Shown: positions 6,822 through 10,804 of the stretch, piece after piece
How positions within the stretch are numbered: the stretch's first letter is position 1
Layout of the letters: each line of letters starts with the position of its first letter
Assembly (NCBI GenBank): GCA_934725525.1
Contig: CAKVCG010000054.1
Coordinates: 1 to 10,804 of the forward strand
Origin: an uncultured Brachyspira sp.
GTDB taxonomy: Bacteria > Spirochaetota > Brachyspiria > Brachyspirales > Brachyspiraceae
Direction: 5' to 3'
Length of the DNA stretch: 10,804 nucleotides
Notes under the pieces: model-generated
What the model was told of the DNA's origin: nothing
What the model saw: the letters and a program-made list of their open reading frames with translations, nothing else
The model's database searches: none
Program-made: the position numbers and the translations under genes

Positions 6822-7862
6822 ATGAAGAATATGTTTGCGGATAAAAATATAGCAAATTGGATTTTTAATAAAGGCTTAGAAGACAATATTGTTTTATATT
6901 CAAAAGTTTCGATATATAGAAATTTAGAAAATATAAGATTCCATCATCACATGGATAAAAACGAATCCGATAAAGTCGATTCTATTTTTCAGAAAAATAT
7001 AGAAGAGCTAAATCTTAATTTAACAAAAATAAAATTATCAAATATTAAACCTTGCGATATAAAAATACTTAAAGAAAATCTCACAATTCCAAAAAAAAGA
7101 AATCTATTAAACGCCTCTTTATATATAAACGAAGAACAGTCTGCTTCAATACTTATAAATTCAAACGAGCATTTGGAAATACAAACGATAGCGAGAGGGC
7201 TCGAGTTAAATGACTGCTTTAAGACCGCTTATGATATAGAAAATAAACTCGATGAAAAAACTGATTTCGCTTTCGATAAAAAATTTGGATATTTGACAAG
7301 CTCTCCTAAAAAAATAGGAACGGCAATGAATTTAACCGTCGCTATTTCTATTCCGGCGATTCTTTTGAAAACACCGGAAAATATAGATTATTTTATAAAT
7401 AAATTTTCAAAAATAGGTTTCGATTTGTCGCCGTTATCGATAGGCAAAAAAAATATTCCAATATTGACGATAACGAATAAAGTTATGATTGGAATTAAAG
7501 AAAAAGATATTTTGAAAAAAATGTTCGATATAGTTTACGATATTTTAGACAAAGAAAAAAATATAAGAAAGAGAATTAAAAAACTCGACAGAATTAAAAT
7601 TGAGGATAGAATATACAGAAGCAAAGCCGTATTGTCTTCGGCAAGAGTTCTAAATTACGGCGAAGTTATAAAATATAGTTTTTGGTTAAGGATGGGATTA
7701 TATTACGACATATTGAATGATATTGAACTTGACGCTTTATTTTATATGCTTTTTGCCTCTAAAAATAATCACCTTCAAATTCAAAATATTAACAACGGTA
7801 AAGAAAAAAATATTAATGAAATAAGAGCGAATATGATTAGAGAGATTTTAAACGATAAATAA
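6822..7862 (+). CDS. mcsB: McsB-family phosphagen/protein-arginine kinase homologue, probably catalytically dead
   Basis: This 346-residue protein aligns end to end with McsB (about 360 residues): ANWIFNKGLEDNIVL at the N-terminus, FGYLTSSPKKIGTA (155-168), then EDRIYRSKAVLSSAR (261-275) and NHLQ (316-319). However, the active-site residues are changed relative to Bacillus McsB as I recall it. SSRIRLARN is YSKVSIYRN (26-34), NEEDHIRIQ is NSNEHLEIQ (113-121), the SCP cysteine is Ser161, GLRAS is AMNLT (168-172), and RGIYGEGSEA is replaced by a shorter SPLSIGKKN (203-211). The phosphoarginine-sensing RDxxRA is INEIRA (331-336). The frame is open, so this is not a decayed gene. It probably acts as a pseudokinase or adaptor with McsA. 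The start is uncertain: ATG at 6822 has no good ribosome site, ATG at 6831 is an alternative, and coupling to mcsA is likely. Confidence 0.85.
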   Translation: MKNMFADKNIANWIFNKGLEDNIVLYSKVSIYRNLENIRFHHHMDKNESDKVDSIFQKNIEELNLNLTKIKLSNIKPCDIKILKENLTIPKKRNLLNASLYINEEQSASILINSNEHLEIQTIARGLELNDCFKTAYDIENKLDEKTDFAFDKKFGYLTSSPKKIGTAMNLTVAISIPAILLKTPENIDYFINKFSKIGFDLSPLSIGKKNIPILTITNKVMIGIKEKDILKKMFDIVYDILDKEKNIRKRIKKLDRIKIEDRIYRSKAVLSSARVLNYGEVIKYSFWLRMGLYYDILNDIELDALFYMLFASKNNHLQIQNINNGKEKNINEIRANMIREILNDK

Positions 7863-7940
7863 TGTTTAAAATAATTTATTTAATAATTCTTTATCCAAAT
7901 TTATAGACAAAGATTTACCAAAAACATTAATATCAATTCA

Positions 7941-8765
7941 TCAACCTAATTTTAGATTACATTCATGTTCTTCTTTTTTATACATAGCCTGTCTTTTCAT
8001 TAATAAATCGAAATCTACCAAATGTCCGTCAAATTCGGGACCTTCAACGCAGGCAAATTTAGTTTCCGTTCCTACCAAAACTCTACAGCAACCGCACATT
8101 CCCGTTCCGTCAATCATAATAGGATTCAAACTAACCGTTGTAGGCAAATTATATTCTTTCGTAAGTTTGGCGACAAATTTCATCATTATTGCGGGACCGA
8201 TTGCTATTACTTCGGAGATTTTCTCGCCTTTTTCGTGAACTCTTTTAATCATATCGGTTACGAGTCCTTTTTCTCCATAGCTTCCGTTATCGGTGCAAAT
8301 TAAAGTTTCTTCGGATATTTTTTTCATCATATCTTCCATAATGATTAATGATTTGTCCCTTGCTCCCAAAATCGATACGACTCTATTTCCGTTATTATGA
8401 TGAGCTTGAGCTATTGGATGCAAAGGAGCGATTCCTACTCCTCCGCCAACGCATAAAACGATTCCGTCATATTTTTCAATATGAGTAGGCTGTCCCAACG
8501 GACCTATGACATCCATTATCTCATCTCCGACTTGCAACTCCATAAGTTTAGCCGTCGAATATCCGACATCTTGAGTTACTATCATAATAGTTCCATCGTT
8601 TGTATCGGCGTCCGCTATTGTAAGAGGAATTCTCTCTCCGACTTCGTCTAATCTAAAAATGATAAAATTTCCCGCTTTACGATGTTTCGCTATATCTGGA
8701 GCGACAACTTTCATCATAAAAACTTTTTCCGACCATTGTTCTCTTTCTACTATTTTATAACCCAT
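7941..8765 (-). CDS. nfnA: Ferredoxin-NADP reductase alpha subunit, NfnA/SudB type
   Basis: This 274-residue flavoprotein belongs to the dihydroorotate-dehydrogenase electron-transfer (PyrK-like) family. The N-terminal FAD-binding barrel has RIPLTIAD (45-52). The NAD(P)-binding part has VGGGVGIAPLHP (106-117) and GARDKS (134-139). A C-terminal [2Fe-2S] site has Asp219, Cys224, Cys227 and Cys239, consistent with the Asp-plus-three-Cys ligation known for NfnA. An extra Cys226 gives MCGCC. In the Nfn complex it pairs with the glutamate-synthase-like NfnB to couple ferredoxin, NADH and NADPH; alone, relatives act as sulfide dehydrogenase SudB. No nfnB is next to it here. A strong GGAGG (8772-8776) sits 6 bases before the ATG. 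It follows rplS by 32 bases on the same strand without a terminator, so they are probably cotranscribed. Confidence 0.9.
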   Translation of the reverse strand: MGYKIVEREQWSEKVFMMKVVAPDIAKHRKAGNFIIFRLDEVGERIPLTIADADTNDGTIMIVTQDVGYSTAKLMELQVGDEIMDVIGPLGQPTHIEKYDGIVLCVGGGVGIAPLHPIAQAHHNNGNRVVSILGARDKSLIIMEDMMKKISEETLICTDNGSYGEKGLVTDMIKRVHEKGEKISEVIAIGPAIMMKFVAKLTKEYNLPTTVSLNPIMIDGTGMCGCCRVLVGTETKFACVEGPEFDGHLVDFDLLMKRQAMYKKEEHECNLKLG

Positions 8766-8797
8766 AAAAAACCTCCGTTTGATTTTAAAACTGATTA

Positions 8798-9265
8798 TTA
8801 ATTATTTTCAGAAGAAACCGCTTCCGTATTATTTGCTTCGTTATTATTTGAATTTTCAATTTCTTCGTTTTCGTTTGATTCTTCGGCTTTAATCAAATCG
8901 GAATGTTTAGGAATCTTCACTCCGAGTCTTTCAATCAACCTTGCCTTTTTGCCGACTTTATTTCTCAAATAATATAATTTTGCCCTTCTGACTTTAGCCT
9001 TACGAACAATATCCACATGGTCTATTCTTGGAGAGTTGATTAAAAATATTCTTTCCACTCCGACTCCGTAGGATATTTTGCGAACTATAAAACTTTTGCT
9101 TATGCCTTTTCCGCGAATTGAAATAACGACTCCCTCGAAAGCCTGCAATCTTTCCCTGTCGCCTTCGATAATCTTTACCCAAACTTTTACCGTATCGCCA
9201 ATTTCAAAAGGTAAAATCGCTTCTTTTTTGTATTTTGTTTCAACCAATCTAATTTTCTGTTCCAT
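8798..9265 (-). CDS. rplS: Ribosomal protein L19 (bL19) with an acidic C-terminal tail
   Basis: The first 115 residues are a normal bL19 of the 50S subunit at the 30S-50S interface, with [20 protein letters not shown] (20-39), [13 protein letters not shown] (40-52), [16 protein letters not shown] (67-82) and [11 protein letters not shown] (92-102). The usual length is 110-120, but this one runs to 155. Residues 116-155 form an extension ending in a low-complexity Glu/Asn-rich, strongly acidic segment (127-155), which is probably disordered. CGGGAG (9275-9280) lies 9 bases before the ATG. The common rpsP-rimM-trmD-rplS neighbourhood is absent: the gene stands first in its own unit, followed by nfnA. 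Confidence 0.97.
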   Translation of the reverse strand: MEQKIRLVETKYKKEAILPFEIGDTVKVWVKIIEGDRERLQAFEGVVISIRGKGISKSFIVRKISYGVGVERIFLINSPRIDHVDIVRKAKVRRAKLYYLRNKVGKKARLIERLGVKIPKHSDLIKAEESNENEEIENSNNNEANNTEAVSSENN

Positions 9266-9330
9266 GTTTATATTCTCCCGTTTATTAAAACTTTAAATAT
9301 TCTAAATTCTTATTTTTATATTATCGGGTT

Positions 9331-9359
9331 ATTATAACATAGTATATGAATTTTATCAA
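9331..9359 (-). promoter_or_regulatory. Strong sigma-70 promoter of rplS-nfnA
   Basis: On the minus strand, TTGATA (9354-9359), a 17-base spacer and a perfect TATAAT (9331-9336) are close to consensus. The predicted start near 9324 gives a leader of about 58 bases. A strong promoter suits a ribosomal protein gene and would also drive nfnA. Confidence 0.7.
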
Positions 9360-9457
9360 GTAAATTTAATAAAATAGAAAGTATTAATTTTTAAAATATA
9401 TTATGAAAATCGTTTGAATATAGACATTTATCGCTCATAATTAGTTAATTATAGTTA

Positions 9458-9486
9458 TTGACAATTTAATCTCAATATTGTAAATT
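9458..9486 (+). promoter_or_regulatory. Candidate upstream promoter of the oxidoreductase operon
   Basis: A perfect TTGACA (9458-9463) is followed by a 17-base spacer and a poor -10 TAAATT (9481-9486, four of six). If used, the leader to vorD would be about 113 bases. Confidence 0.3.
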
Positions 9487-9504
9487 TTGACAAGAAATAA
9501 AATT

Positions 9505-9534
9505 TTGATAAAAGCCGTCTTTTTTAACTATACT
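9505..9534 (+). promoter_or_regulatory. Probable main promoter of the oxidoreductase operon
   Basis: TTGATA (9505-9510), an 18-base spacer and TATACT (9529-9534) each match five of six. The predicted start near 9541 gives a leader of about 65 bases that contains the palindrome at 9560-9573. Confidence 0.55.
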
Positions 9535-9559
9535 TATATAGTATAAACTAAAAGATTCA

Positions 9560-9573
9560 GGTTTTATAAAACC
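9560..9573. promoter_or_regulatory. Perfect 14-base palindrome in the vorD leader, possible operator
   Basis: GGTTTTATAAAACC reads the same on both strands. It sits about 20 bases downstream of the predicted transcription start and 32 bases before the vorD ATG, where a repressor could block elongation. It is not a Rex-type site. It has no T run and no loop, so a terminator is unlikely. No regulator can be named from the sequence. Confidence 0.35.
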
Positions 9574-9605
9574 GAGTAATTTTTATTAAAAACAATGGAG
9601 GCGAT

Positions 9606-9836
9606 ATGGCTAATAAAGGAAGAGTGATAATCGATAGAGAAGAATGCAAAGGTTGTTCAAACTGCGTTTCGGTTTGTCCCACTAAAATATTATATTTGGA
9701 TAAAGACAATATGAATTCTTGGGGATATTATCCGGCGTCTGTTACCGATATGGAAAAATGTATCGGTTGCGCCAATTGCGCTATGATGTGTCCCGATTTA
9801 TGCATAACCGTTGAAAGATTGGATAGAGATAAATAA
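9606..9836 (+). CDS. vorD: 2-oxoacid:ferredoxin oxidoreductase delta subunit (2x[4Fe-4S] ferredoxin)
   Basis: This 76-residue ferredoxin-like subunit carries two full cluster motifs: Cys14, Cys17, Cys20, Cys24-Pro and Cys52, Cys55, Cys58, Cys62-Pro. The spacer between them (about 27 residues, with WGYYP) is typical of the KorD/VorD delta subunits fixed to 2-oxoacid oxidoreductases rather than of free ferredoxins. It passes electrons from the TPP/iron-sulfur core to external ferredoxin. GGAGG (9597-9601) precedes the ATG by 4 bases. The alpha subunit gene follows after 21 bases, so the complex is encoded delta-alpha and beta and gamma genes should lie beyond the edge. Confidence 0.93.
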   Translation: MANKGRVIIDREECKGCSNCVSVCPTKILYLDKDNMNSWGYYPASVTDMEKCIGCANCAMMCPDLCITVERLDRDK

Positions 9837-9857
9837 TAAAAGAAAGGAGAAAATAAT

Positions 9858-10804
9858 ATGGCTAAAAAATTAATGAAAGGAAACGAAGCGATGGCTACCG
9901 CGGCGATAGCTGCGGGATGCAGATGTTTTTTCGGTTATCCTATAACTCCTCAAAACGAGATACCCGAATTTATGTCTAAAGCTATGTTTGAATCGGGAGG
10001 TTATTTCGTTCAAGCGGAGAGCGAACTTGCGGCGATTAATATGGTTTACGGAGCGGGCGGAGCGGGAGCGAGAGCCATGACTTCTTCCTCTTCTCCTGGA
10101 ATAGCTTTGAAACAGGAAGGAATTTCTTATCTTGCGGGAGCTGAAATTCCAGCGGTTATACTTAATGTTATGCGAGGCGGACCTGGACTCGGAGGAATAC
10201 AGCCTTCGCAAAGCGATTACAATATGATGACTAAAGGCGGCGGAGACGGCGATTATAACTGCCCCGTGCTTGCTCCTTCAAATTTGCAAGAAGCGAGCGA
10301 TATGGTTATGGAAGCTTTCGATTTGGCGGATTATTATAGAACTCCCGTTTATGTCGCGGCGGACGGTTTTATCGGGCAGATGATGGAGCCTGTAGAAATA
10401 ATTTATAAACCAAAATATGAAGCGAAAGAAAAAACTTGGGCTACAAACGGAACGCGAGGAAAGAGAGAAAAAAATATAATCAATTCTTTATATTTGGACG
10501 CGGAATTATTGTATAAACATAATTTGCATTTGCAAGAAAAATATAAAGAGATTAAAGAAAAAGAAGCGAGAGCGGAAAAATATTTTACCGAAGACGCCGA
10601 TATTATATTGGTTTCTTACGGAACGATGTCGAGAGTTTGCAGAAGCGTTGTAGACAATTTAAGAAAAGAAAATAAAAAAATCGGAATGATAAGACCGATG
10701 ACTTTGTGGCCTTTCCCTGAAAAAGAATTTAAGAATAATAATAACTGTAAAATGTATATTAGTATTGAAATGAGTATGGGACAAATGATAGACGATATAA
10801 AATT
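9858..10804 (+). CDS. vorB: 2-oxoacid:ferredoxin oxidoreductase alpha subunit VorB, partial at right edge
   Basis: The first 315 codons are present and the gene runs off the window; the family is usually about 350 residues. The start ATG at 9858 has GGAG (9846-9849) 8 bases upstream. Motifs are LMKGNEAMATAAIAAGC (5-21), FFGYPITPQNEIPEFMS (24-40), QAESELAAINMVYGAGGAGA (52-71), MTSSSSPGIALKQEG (74-88) and RGGPGLGGIQPSQSDY (106-121). These are signatures of the VorB class (3-methyl-2-oxobutanoate:ferredoxin oxidoreductase). The enzyme oxidises branched-chain 2-oxoacids, or 2-oxoglutarate in close relatives, to acyl-CoA with CO2 and reduced ferredoxin. Residues past about 215 form the second domain (ADIILVSYGTMSRVCRS). 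Substrate choice between VorB and KorA types is by resemblance only. Confidence 0.93.
   Translation, partial: MAKKLMKGNEAMATAAIAAGCRCFFGYPITPQNEIPEFMSKAMFESGGYFVQAESELAAINMVYGAGGAGARAMTSSSSPGIALKQEGISYLAGAEIPAVILNVMRGGPGLGGIQPSQSDYNMMTKGGGDGDYNCPVLAPSNLQEASDMVMEAFDLADYYRTPVYVAADGFIGQMMEPVEIIYKPKYEAKEKTWATNGTRGKREKNIINSLYLDAELLYKHNLHLQEKYKEIKEKEARAEKYFTEDADIILVSYGTMSRVCRSVVDNLRKENKKIGMIRPMTLWPFPEKEFKNNNNCKMYISIEMSMGQMIDDIK

Larger units (their letters stand above)
9266..9605. other. 340-base divergent intergenic region between rplS and vorD
   Basis: This non-coding, very AT-rich stretch holds a promoter for rplS on the minus strand, two candidate promoters for the oxidoreductase operon on the plus strand, and a 14-base palindrome in the vorD leader. 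I find no tRNA, no credible small gene and no GC-rich terminator. The middle part (about 9365-9455) shows only AT-rich sequence, including TAATTAGTTAATTA at 9438-9451, with no assignable function. Confidence 0.7.

Noticed and set aside
6822..7862. Idea that mcsB is a frameshifted or decaying pseudogene
   Set aside because: The frame is uninterrupted over 346 codons, the length is near normal, and structural motifs such as EDRIYRS and NHLQ are kept. Selective loss of only active-site residues is not what random decay looks like.
7863..7940. Search for a terminator between the convergent mcsB and nfnA ends
   Set aside because: Only AT-rich imperfect repeats are present, with no GC-containing stem followed by a T run on either strand, so I do not call one.
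9266..9324. Possible L19 autoregulatory leader RNA upstream of rplS
   Set aside because: The leader is only about 58 bases and I cannot draw a convincing stem from it. A covariance-model search would be needed.
9438..9451. TAATTAGTTAATTA repeated palindromic hexamers in the rplS-vorD gap
   Set aside because: An A/T-only motif in an AT-rich spacer is likely to occur by chance and is not positioned against a promoter box.
9870..10211. 113-codon minus-strand open frame, Arg/Ser-rich
   Set aside because: It is antisense to the strongly conserved start of vorB. Its composition is what the complement of GGA/GCG/GAA-rich codons produces.
1..10804. CRISPR arrays, insertion sequences, phage or toxin-antitoxin genes
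   Set aside because: No regularly spaced repeats, transposase-like frames, terminal inverted repeats or short paired genes were seen on either strand.

Overview
This is an AT-rich bacterial window with tightly packed, conserved housekeeping and energy genes. It holds one tRNA gene, twelve complete protein genes and one protein gene cut by the right edge. I see no phage genes, insertion sequences or CRISPR arrays. The base composition, the anaerobic ferredoxin-linked enzymes, the sodium-pumping decarboxylase, the McsA/McsB pair and a lipoprotein with a loose lipobox together suggest an anaerobic host, most likely a Brachyspira-like spirochaete. A low-GC anaerobe of another phylum is not excluded, because I could not run a database search.

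Layout, left to right. Positions 3-76 (-) encode tRNA-Met(CAT). Positions 284-3788 (+) form a four-gene operon for a membrane-bound, biotin-dependent, Na+-translocating acyl-CoA decarboxylase, most likely methylmalonyl-CoA decarboxylase. Its order is alpha carboxyltransferase, small OadG-type membrane subunit, biotin carrier, beta Na+ pump. A probable intrinsic terminator lies inside the last codons of the beta gene. Convergent to it, 6051-3793 (-) encodes a complete polar amino-acid ABC importer in the order lipoprotein binding protein, permease, ATPase. Divergent from the importer, 6261-7862 (+) carries mcsA and mcsB. Next, 9265-7941 (-) carries rplS (ribosomal protein L19) followed by nfnA (an NfnA/SudB-type ferredoxin-NADP reductase subunit). 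After a 340-base promoter-rich gap, 9606 to the right edge (+) starts a 2-oxoacid:ferredoxin oxidoreductase operon (delta ferredoxin subunit, then the alpha subunit VorB, cut by the edge).

How the genes fit together: the 2-oxoacid:ferredoxin oxidoreductase yields reduced ferredoxin and acyl-CoA, the NfnA-type subunit would exchange electrons between ferredoxin and NAD(P)H, and the decarboxylase converts the free energy of decarboxylation into a Na+ gradient. This is a typical anaerobic amino-acid/organic-acid fermentation kit, and the amino-acid importer fits with it.

The most interesting observation is in mcsB. The protein aligns along its whole length with the protein-arginine kinase McsB, but nearly every ATP-binding and catalytic residue I can align from memory is replaced, while fold-defining motifs are kept. 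Its partner McsA keeps all four CXXC zinc motifs and its UVR domain. This looks like a selectively maintained pseudokinase working with McsA, without ctsR or clpC next to it. Second-tier observations are a beta pump subunit with Trp in place of a functionally important Arg, and a terminator hairpin inside a coding sequence.
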